From Spirosoma utsteinense (lineage in GTDB: Bacteria; Bacteroidota; Bacteroidia; Cytophagales; Spirosomataceae), in assembly GCF_014282275.1 (NCBI RefSeq), contig NZ_VFIA01000002.1, forward strand, positions 226,418-290,417: DNA of 64,000 nt, in the 5' to 3' direction. Positions within the stretch are counted from its first letter, which is position 1. Every line of letters begins with the position of its first letter. The notes under the pieces were generated by a model, which made no database searches, was not told where the DNA came from, and worked only from the letters and a program-made list of their open reading frames with translations. Shown piece after piece: positions 1-9,684 of this stretch. The position numbers and the translations under genes are program-made.

Positions 1-131
1 TTGCCCGACCCCGATGGCCCCATAATGGACACAAACTCACCCTGGGCAATATCGAGATCGATGTTGCGTAGCACATAAGCCCGGCCGAAACCGGCTGGGT
101 AATATTTAGCGACGTTGCGGAGCTGAATCAT
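1..131 (-). CDS. ABC transporter ATP-binding protein (N-terminal part)
   Basis: The minus strand from 131 to the window edge encodes the first 43 or so residues of an ABC ATPase: a beta-strand start (MIQLRNVAKYY), then LRNIDLDIAQGEFVSIMGPSGSG, which is the beginning of the Walker A P-loop, cut off by the edge. The form resembles the LolD/MacB-type subfamily that energises lipoprotein export or efflux. This subfamily call is an inference from about 40 residues only; signature and Walker B motifs lie outside the window. Confidence 0.8.
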   Translation of the reverse strand, partial: MIQLRNVAKYYPAGFGRAYVLRNIDLDIAQGEFVSIMGPSGSG

Positions 132-347
132 AACTGATTTATTGTTGAACTGGAGCTTTCTATGTAGCGTGTCAAGTGTCGTGCCAATCCTCTATAGGAA
201 CTATTAGTCAGGCCATTACATAAAATAACTAATCGTTCAGCGTCCGATCCCGGACAGCCACGGGCCAAAATCGGACATTTTTTTTACCTCACAAGCAACC
301 TCCTGTTACTTTTAATCATCTTTACTTAACAATAATCTTTTTTTGCC

Positions 348-1046
348 ATGAAAGCCATTCTCCTCTCAACACTGCTACTCACCTACGGCCTGATTACGAC
401 CGACAGTGACTGGAAGAAAGATCGCCCTGTTTCAAGCTTCTCAGGCCTGAGCGTTAGCAGCGGCATCGATGTATACCTGACCCAGGGCAACTCCGAAAAA
501 CTAACATTCGATGTGAAAGGCATCGATGAAGAGGATGTCAAAAGCGAAATTCGTAACGGTGTTCTGAAACTTTACATCGACCGCAAAGGAATGAACTGGA
601 ACTGGGGACGTAACAATTATGTAAAAGCGTATCTCACCTTCCGGCAGTTGAACGAGCTTCAGGCATCGGGCGGGTCCGATGTGTTCGGCCAGGGGACCCT
701 ATCGTTCAACGACCTGAACCTGTCTGCTTCGGGCGGGGCCGATGTAAAGTTAGCCCTTAAAGCCAATGAACTGACTATAGCGGCCGCCGGTGGAGCCGAT
801 GTTACGGTGGACGGTACAGCACGGACGCTGAATGCCAACGGATCAGGCGGATCAGACCTGGATGCCCGTAAGCTAACGGTGGAAGTATGCAGCGCCAACT
901 CGTCGGGCGGATCAGATGTTTATGTGCATGCTACCCGTGAGTTGAGCCTTAAGGCGTCGGGCGGATCGGATATTTACTATTACGGATCAGCCAAAGTAGT
1001 TTCAAAAAGTGAATCAGGCGGGTCAGACATTTCACACAAAAACTAA
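348..1046 (+). CDS. Head-GIN domain (DUF2807) secreted protein
   Basis: This 232-residue protein starts with a hydrophobic signal-like segment (residues 1-19) and then has a putative auto-transporter adhesin head-GIN domain (DUF2807). The domain shows seven copies of the core (S/A)GG(S/A)D from about residue 106 to the C-terminus, spaced roughly 17-24 residues apart, as expected for rungs of a right-handed beta-helix. It is probably exported to the periplasm or cell surface. Its function is unknown. It stands alone, with about 216 bp to the divergent ABC gene and about 70 bp to purK on the same strand. There is no signal for the substrate or partner. Confidence 0.85.
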   Translation: MKAILLSTLLLTYGLITTDSDWKKDRPVSSFSGLSVSSGIDVYLTQGNSEKLTFDVKGIDEEDVKSEIRNGVLKLYIDRKGMNWNWGRNNYVKAYLTFRQLNELQASGGSDVFGQGTLSFNDLNLSASGGADVKLALKANELTIAAAGGADVTVDGTARTLNANGSGGSDLDARKLTVEVCSANSSGGSDVYVHATRELSLKASGGSDIYYYGSAKVVSKSESGGSDISHKN

Positions 1047-1115
1047 AAAGAATGGCATAGTGAAAGCGCGAATGGATAATTTTGCGGGTCGTTCACTCTT
1101 TCACTCGTTGTTCTG

Positions 1116-2255
1116 TTGACACCCATAATTGGCATCCTCGGCGGAGGGCAGCTTGGCCTCATGCTTCTACAAGCAGCCATCGACTGGAACCTTCGCGTTC
1201 ATATTCTCGACCCTGACCCGGAAGCACCCTGTCGCACACTCTGCACCGAATTTATGCAGGGATCACTTACTGATTACGACACGGTTTATCGGTTCGGTCA
1301 GGGCGTTGATGTGCTGACCATTGAAATTGAGCGCGTCAACGTCGAAGCGCTTGAAGCGCTGGAACGTGAAGGAAAACGCGTTTTTCCTCAGCCATCGGTC
1401 ATTCGTGTCATTCAGGATAAACGACAGCAGAAACAGTTCTATCAGCATCACAACTTACCCACAGCCGACTTTATCCTAACCGAAAACCGCGCTGATGTCG
1501 CACGCGTAGCCCTGGAAAGACCCGATTTTTTTCCCGCGTTCCATAAACTCGGACGCGATGGATATGATGGGCGGGGCGTTCAGCGCATTGCTACCATTGC
1601 CGATGTCGATAAGGCGTTCGACGCACCGGGTGTTCTGGAGCGGGCTGTGGATTTCGACAAGGAACTCGCCGTTATTGTGGCTCGTAATGAACGGGGAGAC
1701 GTGCAGACCTTTCCAACGGTGGAGATGGTTTTTCACCCCGAACTGAATTTAGTTGATTATTTATTCGCCCCCGCTCAACTCCCCGATGCCATCAACCAGC
1801 AAGCGCAGGACATTGCCCGCCAAACAGCGGACGCCCTGGGTATCGTAGGTCTGCTGGCGGTTGAGTTATTTCTGGATAAGCAGGGATCCATCCTGCTAAA
1901 CGAGGTTGCCCCCCGGCCACATAACAGCGGCCACCACACCATGCGGGCTAATGTTACCTCTCAGTTTGAGCAGCACTGGCGAGCGATCCTGAACTACCCT
2001 CTGGGTGACACATCGTCCTATCAGCCCGCAGCGATGGTCAATCTCCTTGGCGAGGATGGACATACAGGACCTGCCGTATACGAAGGGTTGGAAACACTGC
2101 TGGCCATGACCGGTGTATTTCCGTTTTTCTACGGTAAAGCCCTTACGAAACCCTTTCGCAAGATGGGGCATGTAACCGTCATGGACAGTTCGTTAGACGC
2201 CTTGCGGGAAAAAGTTGAGCGCGTAAAAGCCGGCATCCGGGTAGTTAGCGCGTAG
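1116..2255 (+). CDS. purK: 5-(carboxyamino)imidazole ribonucleotide synthase
   Basis: PurK performs the ATP- and bicarbonate-dependent carboxylation of aminoimidazole ribonucleotide in de novo purine synthesis (cytoplasm). The 379-residue product has the N-terminal glycine-rich preATP-grasp motif (GILGGGQLGLML, residues 6-17), a central ATP-grasp fold (DGYDGRG near 150) and the metal/ATP-binding segment ELFLDKQGSILLNEVAPRPHNSGH near 250-275. Length matches the family (about 355-390). The start is a TTG at 1116, because no in-frame ATG fits the conserved N-terminus. No purE is adjacent. The TAG stop lies in the arm of a long palindrome. Confidence 0.95.
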   Translation: MTPIIGILGGGQLGLMLLQAAIDWNLRVHILDPDPEAPCRTLCTEFMQGSLTDYDTVYRFGQGVDVLTIEIERVNVEALEALEREGKRVFPQPSVIRVIQDKRQQKQFYQHHNLPTADFILTENRADVARVALERPDFFPAFHKLGRDGYDGRGVQRIATIADVDKAFDAPGVLERAVDFDKELAVIVARNERGDVQTFPTVEMVFHPELNLVDYLFAPAQLPDAINQQAQDIARQTADALGIVGLLAVELFLDKQGSILLNEVAPRPHNSGHHTMRANVTSQFEQHWRAILNYPLGDTSSYQPAAMVNLLGEDGHTGPAVYEGLETLLAMTGVFPFFYGKALTKPFRKMGHVTVMDSSLDALREKVERVKAGIRVVSA

Positions 2256-2358
2256 AGACGTAACCCTTTACGTCTCAGTATGCGTCAGCAATTTACGTCT
2301 CAGATGCTGAAGAATATTGCTGACGCATCTGAGACGTAAAGGGTTACGTCTCTACGCA
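2250..2358. repeat. Long inverted repeat between convergent genes
   Basis: Arms at about 2250-2292 and 2317-2358 are near-perfect inverted copies (GTAGAGACGTAACCC at the outer ends, GCGTCAGCAAT/ATTGCTGACGC at the inner ends), separated by a 24-nt loop. An extra copy of TTACGTCTCAGATGC within the loop could pair alternatively with the right arm. Both flanking genes (purK on plus and the FAH hydrolase on minus) take their TAG stop codon from the outer end of the palindrome. It probably acts as a bidirectional terminator; repeats beginning GTAGAGACG are familiar dispersed elements in this group of bacteria, but this was not searched. Confidence 0.85.
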
Positions 2359-3191
2359 GCCACAACATTTTCCAGCGTTCCGATACCGTCGATCGTGATC
2401 TGAGTCAGGTCGCCAGCCCGGAGTGTGAAGTTGTCGGGGGGCACGATACCAGTACCCGTCATCAGGTAACACCCGTTTGGAAATGAGCACTCGCGAAACA
2501 GATAGGACACCAATTCGGTATGCTGTCGTTTCATCTGGTCAATAGCAATGCTACCGCTAAAAACAGCCTGATCGTCGCGAATAATGTCTAGTCGAATCTG
2601 TGTTTCAGGCGCAATTGGCGTTTCGGGAAGATAAAGGCATGGTCCCAGAGCAGCACTCCCGTCGTAGGTTTTCGCTTGTGGCAGGTAAAGCGGGTTTTCA
2701 CCTTCAATACTACGCGAACTCATGTCATTACCACAGGTGTAACCCGCTATTTTTCCTGCCGATGTAATGAACAGGGTCAGTTCCGGTTCCGGTACGTTCC
2801 AGTCCGAATCCTGCCGGATACGAACCGCATCCCCCGGCCCTACAACCCGCTCCGGTGTTGATTTGAAAAACAACTCAGGCCGCTCAGCGTCATATACGCG
2901 ATCATAAAAATTATCACCTCCCGATTTTTTGGATTCTTCCATACGGGCGTTGCGGCTTCGCAGATACGTTACGCCCGAGGCCCATACCTCTTGCCGACCA
3001 ATGGGTGCCAGTGCCTGCGTTTCGGTCCACTCTCTATATTCGTCCGATGCCGACGTGGTGGTAGTCAAGTGCATCAGAAAGCCCCGCAACTCATCCAGGT
3101 TGATTAATTCATCCCAGTTTGCAGAAGGCAGATGGTAATACTGGTTCTCAAATTCAAGGACAATACCGGGTCGGGTTTTATAAAGTTTCAT
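2352..3191 (-). CDS. Fumarylacetoacetate hydrolase family protein
   Basis: This 279-residue protein belongs to the FAH superfamily, metal-dependent enzymes that hydrolyse or dehydrate acylpyruvates and sugar-derived keto acids. The C-terminal catalytic fold starts around residue 70 ([12 protein letters not shown]), with [16 protein letters not shown], then the metal-ligand segment [10 protein letters not shown], then [24 protein letters not shown], all typical. The N-terminal 65 residues are small and variable. Similar proteins include 2-keto-3-deoxy-sugar acid dehydratases and ureidoglycolate-lyase-like enzymes; the exact substrate cannot be told. It is monocistronic and convergent with purK. 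Confidence 0.88.
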   Translation of the reverse strand: MKLYKTRPGIVLEFENQYYHLPSANWDELINLDELRGFLMHLTTTTSASDEYREWTETQALAPIGRQEVWASGVTYLRSRNARMEESKKSGGDNFYDRVYDAERPELFFKSTPERVVGPGDAVRIRQDSDWNVPEPELTLFITSAGKIAGYTCGNDMSSRSIEGENPLYLPQAKTYDGSAALGPCLYLPETPIAPETQIRLDIIRDDQAVFSGSIAIDQMKRQHTELVSYLFRECSFPNGCYLMTGTGIVPPDNFTLRAGDLTQITIDGIGTLENVVAA

Positions 3192-3454
3192 TTTTCAGCT
3201 TCGGAAAAGTTTTTCAATGATACGGTTGTTTTCTTTACTTTTCACATCGTGGCTGACGGTTAATAAACTTCAAGCAAATTGACTCCGCACTGAGTCGTTC
3301 GTCCAGGCATTTAGTTTGATTTGTTTTTCGGCATCAGGCTCTAAGCCAGCCGATAGACCGCAGCCATTGCGTCTATTAATTACCAGCTGAGACGAGAGTA
3401 GTTTGCTCCTTTTGTTGTTACTTATAAAAGCGAATCCATTTACTATTTCTATTG

Positions 3455-4147
3455 ATGTTGCAAAAAACCAGAGGCATTGCCCTTAGCTATATTCGTTATC
3501 GCGAGACATCCATCATTGCCCGCATTTATACCGAAGAGTTCGGCCTGCAAAGCTACATCGTCAACAGCGTCCGAACGGCCAGGAGCAAGAACAACCGCAT
3601 TGCCCTATTTCAGCCGCTGACGCTGCTGGATATGGTTGTGTATCACAAGAATGATCGGGATTTGCACCGGATATCGGAAGTAAAAACGATCCAGCCGTTT
3701 CAAAGCTTGCCTTTCGATGTAGCGAAGTCGACAATTGCGATGTTCGTGACGGAGATGCTGAATAAAGTATTGAAGGAGGAAGCGAGCAGTCCCGTTTTGT
3801 TCCGCTTCCTGATCGACTCAATCCTTTTCTTGGAAGAGGCATCCGTCAACTTCGAGAATTTTCACCTCGCCTTTCTCCTAAAATTATCCTTTTTCCTAGG
3901 TTTCGGGCCAGAGAGCGACCGCGAGTTCGAAAGTCAGCTCCGTGAAAATTCCTACCCTTTTCTACCCGACAAAGAAGTGGAAACAGCCTTGAATATCATG
4001 TTAAAACGTCCGCTTGGCACGCCTGTTAAACTGACCAGAACCGTACGGAATGATCTTTTAGACGCCTTGGTCGCTTATTATCAAATTCATATCGACTCCA
4101 TCGGCGAGGTAAAATCCCTTCCCGTACTTCGGGAAGTGCTGGGGTAA
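3455..4147 (+). CDS. recO: DNA repair protein RecO
   Basis: RecO acts with RecR to load RecA on SSB-coated single-stranded DNA in the RecFOR pathway. The product is about 230 residues, the usual length. The N-terminal OB-fold begins MLQKTRGIALSYIRYRETSIIARIYTEEFG, followed by YIVNSVRTARSK and LFQPLTLLDMVVYHK; a helical C-terminal domain follows. A TTG precedes the ATG by one codon (3452); the ATG at 3455 is preferred. No zinc-finger cysteines are seen, as in many Bacteroidota RecO proteins. It is convergent with lptB. Confidence 0.93.
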   Translation: MLQKTRGIALSYIRYRETSIIARIYTEEFGLQSYIVNSVRTARSKNNRIALFQPLTLLDMVVYHKNDRDLHRISEVKTIQPFQSLPFDVAKSTIAMFVTEMLNKVLKEEASSPVLFRFLIDSILFLEEASVNFENFHLAFLLKLSFFLGFGPESDREFESQLRENSYPFLPDKEVETALNIMLKRPLGTPVKLTRTVRNDLLDALVAYYQIHIDSIGEVKSLPVLREVLG

Positions 4148-4253
4148 GCAGTCATGGATTTCCGCGGCAAAGCTTTTACGAGAGCGACACAACCCGATCG
4201 CATTGGCAGTCCTGTAACAAGAATTGCCTTACCTCACCAGGGTTGGTGATTGG

Positions 4254-4985
4254 TTATACCTTACGTTTCAGTTCGAAGTTCTGTCCCAAATACAGCCGCC
4301 GAACTTGCTCGTCGTTTGCCAGTTCTTCTGCTGATCCCTGCTTTAGGATTTTGCCTTCAAACAGGAGATAAGCCCGGTCAGTTATGGATAGCGTTTCGTT
4401 TACATTGTGGTCGGTAATGAGAATACCGATGTTGCGGTGCTTGAGTTTGGCGACTATGCTCTGGATGTCTTCAACGGCAATTGGATCGACACCAGCAAAA
4501 GGCTCATCGAGTAAAATAAATTTAGGGTCAACCGCCAGCGCGCGGGCAATCTCGGTGCGTCGGCGTTCGCCACCGGACAGGACTTTACCCTTGCTCTTCC
4601 GAACGTGTGTCAGGCTAAACTCGTCGAGCAGTTCTTCCACTTTTTCTTTCTGCTGCGCTTTGGGCAGATCCGTCATTTCCAGTACCGCCAGTACATTCTC
4701 TTCTACCGACAGATCTCTAAAAATAGAAGCTTCCTGCGCCAGATACCCCAGGCCCAGCCGAGCCCGTTTGTACATAGGCAGATCAGTAACGTCAATATCG
4801 TCAATGAAGACTTTGCCGCTATTTGGTTTTACCAAACCGACGGCCATGTAGAACGAGGTTGTTTTACCCGCCCCATTCGGGCCAAGTAACCCCACAATTT
4901 CCCCTGTTTCGACCTGATACGATACGTTGTTGTTGACTAACCGGGACCCGTATTTCTTAATTAAATTTTCTGTTCTGAGAATCAT
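4254..4985 (-). CDS. lptB: LPS export ABC transporter ATP-binding protein LptB
   Basis: LptB is the cytoplasmic ATPase that powers LptFG in moving lipopolysaccharide from the inner membrane toward the outer membrane. The 243 residues show Walker A GPNGAGKT (35-42), the Q-loop segment [20 protein letters not shown] (81-100), signature LSGGE (136-140), Walker B ILLDEP (157-162) and switch His in [21 protein letters not shown] and FAGVDPIAV are hallmark LptB strings. It lies 87 bp downstream of recJ on the same strand and may be cotranscribed with it. Confidence 0.95.
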   Translation of the reverse strand: MILRTENLIKKYGSRLVNNNVSYQVETGEIVGLLGPNGAGKTTSFYMAVGLVKPNSGKVFIDDIDVTDLPMYKRARLGLGYLAQEASIFRDLSVEENVLAVLEMTDLPKAQQKEKVEELLDEFSLTHVRKSKGKVLSGGERRRTEIARALAVDPKFILLDEPFAGVDPIAVEDIQSIVAKLKHRNIGILITDHNVNETLSITDRAYLLFEGKILKQGSAEELANDEQVRRLYLGQNFELKRKV

Positions 4986-5072
4986 AAGTTAGTTGTTAAG
5001 TCAACCAGATGCCAGGTCAATTAGTAAAGGTATCCGCAGATTAACGCATCAACTGACCATCTCGGCCACCAG

Positions 5073-6824
5073 TCAACTAAACTTAACGTCTTTTAACATC
5101 AACTGTATGGATACGTTGCCGTTATAAAAATTCTGTTCTACCTGATAACAGATAGAAAAAGGTTTACCAGCCTGTAGCTGGCTGGCCAGGTGGCCAAACC
5201 CAAAACCAACAGCAGTCAACGTATGACCGCGGGATGAAGAGCCACCCTGAAATACATTTATTTTCAAGTGCTTTTCCTTCATAATGATCGGTTCGTTGGC
5301 CAGATACACCTCATCCGTCATAAATACGGGCTGTGGATTGTGGGGGCCGAACGGGCCCATCTGTTTCAGGATACGGACAAGTTTGGCATCTATCTCGCTA
5401 AAATCCATGGGCAGGTCGATGTCAACCAGTGGCGTCAACTGTTCTTCCTTGATCCGGCGTGTCACCACTTCTTCGAATTTCTTTCGAAACGCGTCAATGT
5501 TGTTGACCGGCATGGTCATACCCGCAGCAAAGGTGTGTCCGCCAAACTGCTCCAGCAGATCAGCGCATTCTTCGATGGCCTCGTAAACATCGAACCCAGG
5601 CACCGACCGTGCTGATCCAGCGGCTTTGTCGTGCGACTGTGTCAGAATGATTGTTGGCCGGTGAAAGTGTTCGATACAGCGTGATGCGACGATGCCGATT
5701 ACCCCTTTATGCCAGGTAGCGTCGAACAAAACGGTCGATTTGGCACGGGTCATCGTTTCACTTTCCCGGATCATAGCCAATGCCTGTTCGGTCATGGTAC
5801 TATCGAACGTCCGGCGATCATTGTTATGCTTATTGATGGCCATCGCAAAAGCATCTGCCTCCACTTCCGACTCTGCCAGCAGCAACTGTACAGCGGCTTT
5901 GGCATGCTGAATCCGGCCTGCCGCATTGATGCGTGGGCCTAACCCGAAGACCAGGTTGGTAATATCCAGTTCCCTCGAAAAGCCGGCAATTTTGATTAGC
6001 GCTTTCAGGCCGGTACGTGGCGCTGCGTTGAGACATTTTAACCCGTAGAAAGCCATAACCCGGTTTTCACCGGTAATAGGCACAATGTCCGAGGCTATAC
6101 TAACGGCTACCAGATCGAGGTAGGGATACAGTTCCTCCAGGGGTATGCCTTTGTGCAGGCAAAATGCCTGTAAGAGTTTGAATCCGACCCCGCATCCGCT
6201 CAGTTCTTTGTAAGGGTATTGACAATCGTTGCGCTTAGGGTCCAGCACGGCGGCCGCATCGGGTAATTCGGCTCCGGGTCGATGGTGGTCACAAATAATG
6301 AAGTCAACCCCCAGTGCCTTGGCCTCGGCCACCCGATCTACGGATTTAATACCACAGTCAAGAGCGATGATAAGTGAGAACCCATTATTGGCAGCCCACT
6401 GAATTCCCTGCGTTGAAATCCCGTAGCCTTCTTTATACCGATCTGGAATGTAATGATCGATAGCGGAGTGGTAGTTCTTTAGAAATCCGTATACCAATGC
6501 CACCGATGTGGTACCGTCTACGTCATAATCGCCATAGATCAGAATTTTTTCTTCATGTCCCGGGAGCATCGCCCTTTGCAGGCGTATAATAGCCCGGTCC
6601 ATGTCTTTCATTGCAAACGGATCGTGAAGGTGACCTATCTCGGGACGAAAAAATGCGCGGGCATCTTCGTAACTATGCACACCGCGTTGCACCAGCAGGG
6701 CGGCCAGAAAAGGACTCACGCCAAGCGAACCCGTTAAGGTTTCGATAGCCACCCGCTGTTCCATTGAATCAGGAAAGGGCTTGGTAATCCATCGTTTTAG
6801 GGGTGGTGGCGGTTGAGCTATCAT
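5073..6824 (-). CDS. recJ: Single-stranded-DNA-specific exonuclease RecJ
   Basis: RecJ degrades single-stranded DNA 5' to 3' in recombination and repair. The 583-residue protein has the DHH phosphoesterase motifs: IYGDYDVDGTTSVAL (motif I), IALDCGIKS, ICDHHRPGAELPDA (DHH motif), the GCGVGFKLLQA segment, LDLVAVSIASDIVP, then the DHHA1 domain GVIGIVASRCIEHFHRPTI with SARSVPGFDVYEAIEEC and FGGHTFAAGMT. The OB domain is at the C-terminus. Length fits the family. Start at 6824 is the first ATG; the divergent DUF2141 gene begins about 40 bp away. Confidence 0.96.
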   Translation of the reverse strand: MIAQPPPPLKRWITKPFPDSMEQRVAIETLTGSLGVSPFLAALLVQRGVHSYEDARAFFRPEIGHLHDPFAMKDMDRAIIRLQRAMLPGHEEKILIYGDYDVDGTTSVALVYGFLKNYHSAIDHYIPDRYKEGYGISTQGIQWAANNGFSLIIALDCGIKSVDRVAEAKALGVDFIICDHHRPGAELPDAAAVLDPKRNDCQYPYKELSGCGVGFKLLQAFCLHKGIPLEELYPYLDLVAVSIASDIVPITGENRVMAFYGLKCLNAAPRTGLKALIKIAGFSRELDITNLVFGLGPRINAAGRIQHAKAAVQLLLAESEVEADAFAMAINKHNNDRRTFDSTMTEQALAMIRESETMTRAKSTVLFDATWHKGVIGIVASRCIEHFHRPTIILTQSHDKAAGSARSVPGFDVYEAIEECADLLEQFGGHTFAAGMTMPVNNIDAFRKKFEEVVTRRIKEEQLTPLVDIDLPMDFSEIDAKLVRILKQMGPFGPHNPQPVFMTDEVYLANEPIIMKEKHLKINVFQGGSSSRGHTLTAVGFGFGHLASQLQAGKPFSICYQVEQNFYNGNVSIQLMLKDVKFS

Positions 6825-6865
6825 AATTGCAAGATAAATCCGTTTTTACAAAAAACACCCAGTCT

Positions 6866-7288
6866 ATGCTCATTTTGCTATCAGTTCTAAACCTGTTCCT
6901 GTCCGCATCCAGTCATCGGGACCCCCTCAAGAAGACGAACCTTAAGGTTGAAATCCAGAATGTTCGGGTAGTAAGCGGAGCTGTATATATCGGTTTGTTC
7001 CGACCCGGAAAAGACTTTCCTGAAGGAAAATCCATTGAAACAAAAAAACTGAATGTGAATAGTAAAAATGTTTACATACTCTTTTCGGTTGAACCTGGCG
7101 ACTATGCCATAGCCGTTTATCACGATGAAAATGACAACGGGAAAATGGATAAGCGGGTGTTCGGTATTCCCAAAGAACCCTACGGATTCAGTAATAATTT
7201 CAAGCCTGTTATGTCGGCCCCTAAATTCAGCGACTGCCGGTTCAGCGTTGGTGACGATGGCAAAGCCATTAGCATCAAACTAATCTAA
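6866..7288 (+). CDS. DUF2141 domain-containing exported protein
   Basis: The product is about 140 residues: a signal peptide (MLILLSVLNLFLSASS) and one DUF2141 domain, with LKVEIQNVRVVSGAVYIGLFRPGKDFP, the central GDYAIAVYHDENDNGKMDK and the closing GIPKEPYGFSNN. The Asp-rich DENDNGKMD loop looks able to bind calcium. Function is unknown for the family; a periplasmic location is expected. The reading frame extends upstream to a TTG at 6827, but the ATG at 6866 places the signal peptide at the N-terminus and is preferred. Confidence 0.87.
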   Translation: MLILLSVLNLFLSASSHRDPLKKTNLKVEIQNVRVVSGAVYIGLFRPGKDFPEGKSIETKKLNVNSKNVYILFSVEPGDYAIAVYHDENDNGKMDKRVFGIPKEPYGFSNNFKPVMSAPKFSDCRFSVGDDGKAISIKLI

Positions 7289-7294
7289 AATTGT

Positions 7295-7347
7295 AAAAAA
7301 AGGTAATTGGGTTAACTATTGCGTATCCAATTACCTTTTTCCTTTTA
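7295..7347 (+). terminator. Hairpin terminator after DUF2141 gene
   Basis: AAAAAAGGTAATTGG (from 7295) pairs with CCAATTACCTTTTT (from 7327) around a 16-nt loop, with a T-rich run at 7336-7346. It lies 7 bp after the stop codon, so it can end transcription before guaB. Confidence 0.75.
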
Positions 7348-7404
7348 CCAACCACATTTTATCCGTAGTTTTGTCTGGCAAATAACATCCCTTGTTTATT
7401 TGCC

Positions 7405-8877
7405 ATGAGCTTAGATACCAGCAAGTTTCTCTACGAGGCTCTTACCTACGACGACGTACTGCTTCTGCCTGCCTACTCGGAGGTTCTTCCCCGCGATACA
7501 ACAACCGTTACCCAGCTTACCCGTACAATCAGTTTGAACATTCCGCTTATTTCGGCGGCAATGGACACCGTTACGGAATCGTCACTGGCTATTGCTATGG
7601 CGCAGGAAGGTGGCATCGGCATTATCCACAAAAACATGAGCGTGGAAGCGCAGGCCGATGAAGTCCGTAAGGTCAAACGGTCGGAAAGTGGAATGATCAT
7701 TGACCCCATCACGCTACTCGAAACGGCAACACTGGCCGACGCGCTCAAAATCATGCGCGAATTCAAAATTGGCGGTATCCCGGTCGTTGACGAAAACAAT
7801 AAACTGGTTGGCATTCTTACCAACCGCGACCTTCGTTTTCAGAGTGACCTAGCCCAGCCGGTTACGGATATTATGACCCGTAACAACCTCATCACGGCGC
7901 GGGAAGGACTAACCCTTGAAGAAGCCGAAAGTATTCTGCAACAGTACCGCATCGAGAAATTACCCATTGTCAACGACGATTACCAGTTGGTTGGCCTGAT
8001 TACCTACAAAGACATTCTCAAGAAAAAAAGCCACCCTAACGCCTGTAAAGATGAGTTGGGTCGGTTACGCGTAGGCGCGGCTGTAGGCGTAACGCCCGAC
8101 CTGCACCGGCGCATAGAAGCCCTCGTTAAAGCGGGCGTCGATGTGATTAGCGTCGATACCGCACACGGTCACTCGAAGGGTGTTCTGGACGCGGTACGGG
8201 GTATTAAACAACAGTTTCCGAAGCTTCAGGTTATTGCCGGCAACGTAGCAACGGGCGAGGGAGCCAAAGCCCTGGCCGACGCCGGTGCCGATGCCGTTAA
8301 AGTAGGCGTTGGACCCGGCAGTATCTGCACGACCCGCATCATTGCGGGTATTGGCATGCCACAGCTTACGGCCGTTTACGAATCGGCAAAGGCTTTGCAG
8401 GGTACAGGTGTCCCCATCATTGCCGACGGTGGTATTCGCTTTTCGGGCGACATTACCAAAGCCCTCGCGGGCGGAGCCAGTACGGTAATGATCGGCTCTT
8501 TGCTGGCCGGCACCGAAGAAGCCCCCGGCGAAGTGGTATTGTACGAAGGACGCCGGTTTAAAACCTACCGGGGTATGGGATCCGTGGAAGCAATGGAAGA
8601 CGGTTCCAAAGACCGGTACTTTCAGGATGCTGAAGACGATATCAAGAAACTCGTTCCGGAAGGTATCGTTGGACGGGTACCTATCAAGGGGCGGGTATCT
8701 GAAATCGTGTACCAGATGGTTGGCGGTCTCAAAGCCGGTATGGGTTATTGTGGCACCATTGATATTCCAGCGCTTCAGCAGGCCAAGTTTGTGAAGATAA
8801 CATCGGCCGGTGTGCGCGAAAGCCACCCCCACGACATCCAGATTCAAAAGGAAGCGCCAAACTACTCGGCCCGCTAG
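7405..8877 (+). CDS. guaB: Inosine-5'-monophosphate dehydrogenase
   Basis: GuaB oxidises IMP to XMP with NAD+, the committed step to guanine nucleotides. The 490-residue protein is a TIM barrel with two CBS domains inserted at about residues 97-205 ([10 protein letters not shown]..., [12 protein letters not shown]...). The catalytic cysteine is C308 in the loop [29 protein letters not shown] and [15 protein letters not shown] form the phosphate-binding site; [10 protein letters not shown] and the GRVPIKGRV flap segment follow. Length and motifs are complete. It is monocistronic, with terminators on both sides. Confidence 0.97.
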   Translation: MSLDTSKFLYEALTYDDVLLLPAYSEVLPRDTTTVTQLTRTISLNIPLISAAMDTVTESSLAIAMAQEGGIGIIHKNMSVEAQADEVRKVKRSESGMIIDPITLLETATLADALKIMREFKIGGIPVVDENNKLVGILTNRDLRFQSDLAQPVTDIMTRNNLITAREGLTLEEAESILQQYRIEKLPIVNDDYQLVGLITYKDILKKKSHPNACKDELGRLRVGAAVGVTPDLHRRIEALVKAGVDVISVDTAHGHSKGVLDAVRGIKQQFPKLQVIAGNVATGEGAKALADAGADAVKVGVGPGSICTTRIIAGIGMPQLTAVYESAKALQGTGVPIIADGGIRFSGDITKALAGGASTVMIGSLLAGTEEAPGEVVLYEGRRFKTYRGMGSVEAMEDGSKDRYFQDAEDDIKKLVPEGIVGRVPIKGRVSEIVYQMVGGLKAGMGYCGTIDIPALQQAKFVKITSAGVRESHPHDIQIQKEAPNYSAR

Positions 8878-8886
8878 CATTGACAG

Positions 8887-8958
8887 TTAGGTCTATAAAA
8901 CTGAATGCCCGTTGTGCAGTCTATCCTGCGCAACGGGCATTCAGTTTTATAGACCTAA
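8887..8958. terminator. Bidirectional hairpin between guaB and metallophosphoesterase
   Basis: A 28-bp arm at 8887-8914 (starting TTAGGTCTATAAAACTG) is followed after 16 nt by its perfect complement at 8931-8958. It sits between convergent genes, and the TAA stop of the minus-strand gene is inside the right arm. No long T-run follows, so it may also act by blocking RNA decay. Confidence 0.8.
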
Positions 8959-9684
8959 ATAATGGACCGTACTGGTCACCCCGTGTGAGGTGAGGTTAAT
9001 TTCGCGAACACCGACGTAATAGTTGTCAACAACCATGGTGTCTGGGTCGTGTTTCATCTGTAGAAACGTAGACGGGGTCAGTAACGCCAGCAAATTGCCG
9101 CGCTGAACTGCCTTCTCGACATGATAATGGCCACACACCACCGTGACATGGCAAGCCAAGTCACGCACGATGTCCATGAATTGCTCGCTCTGCCGAAATG
9201 GGTAGTTCGTATCCATGTAGGTCACGTCGGCAGGCAAAGGCGGGTGATGCATAAAAATCAGCAGGTTATTTCCCTGAAGCGCGTCTATATAATCCCGCAA
9301 CCATTGCCACTGTGTGGGCGAAAACGCTCCGCTAGCCGAATCCAGAAACAAAGCAGGCCGGCCTTCGAGGGGCAGGGCATAATAGAGTTCGGTACCGTGT
9401 AAATGGTGGTCTAAGTTGAATACCTCCGCTATGAGCGCCGAGCTATCGTGGTTGCCTGCAATGACCCGGTATGGATACGGTAAGTTATCCAGTTGCTGCT
9501 TTATCCACTCGTAGGTGGCCCGATCGGCGGTTTCCAGACACAGGTCACCACCAATAACCAGGCAAGCGGGCTTGATCTCGGGCAGGAAAGCCAGCGCTTT
9601 CAGGAAATTCTCCCGAACATCGACACCCTGCGGCTTTTCACCGACGGCACCGATGTGAATGTCAGTGATAAACGCAATCCTCAT
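8947..9684 (-). CDS. Calcineurin-like metallophosphoesterase
   Basis: The 245-residue protein has the ordered metal-binding motifs of the calcineurin-like phosphoesterases: DIHIG (residues 7-11), GGDLC near 45, GNHDS near 76, HHPP near 150 and CGHYHVEKA near 185. This layout is that of the class III cyclic nucleotide phosphodiesterase (CpdA) group, but the substrate is not shown. The ATG overlaps the TGA of the upstream MazG gene by 4 bp (ATGA), so the two are probably translationally coupled. Confidence 0.9.
   Translation of the reverse strand: MRIAFITDIHIGAVGEKPQGVDVRENFLKALAFLPEIKPACLVIGGDLCLETADRATYEWIKQQLDNLPYPYRVIAGNHDSSALIAEVFNLDHHLHGTELYYALPLEGRPALFLDSASGAFSPTQWQWLRDYIDALQGNNLLIFMHHPPLPADVTYMDTNYPFRQSEQFMDIVRDLACHVTVVCGHYHVEKAVQRGNLLALLTPSTFLQMKHDPDTMVVDNYYVGVREINLTSHGVTSTVHYLGL

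Noticed and set aside
660..1030. Regular DNA repeats that could be a CRISPR array
   Set aside because: They encode the SGGSD rungs in frame, spacing and repeat sequence vary, and no cas gene is near.
3192..3454. Possible small gene or RNA between FAH and recO
   Set aside because: No frame of value, no hairpin with T-run and no tRNA-like cloverleaf was found; it is likely just two promoters.
8065..8880. 271-codon frame antisense to guaB
   Set aside because: guaB is complete with all motifs; the antisense frame has no recognisable domain.
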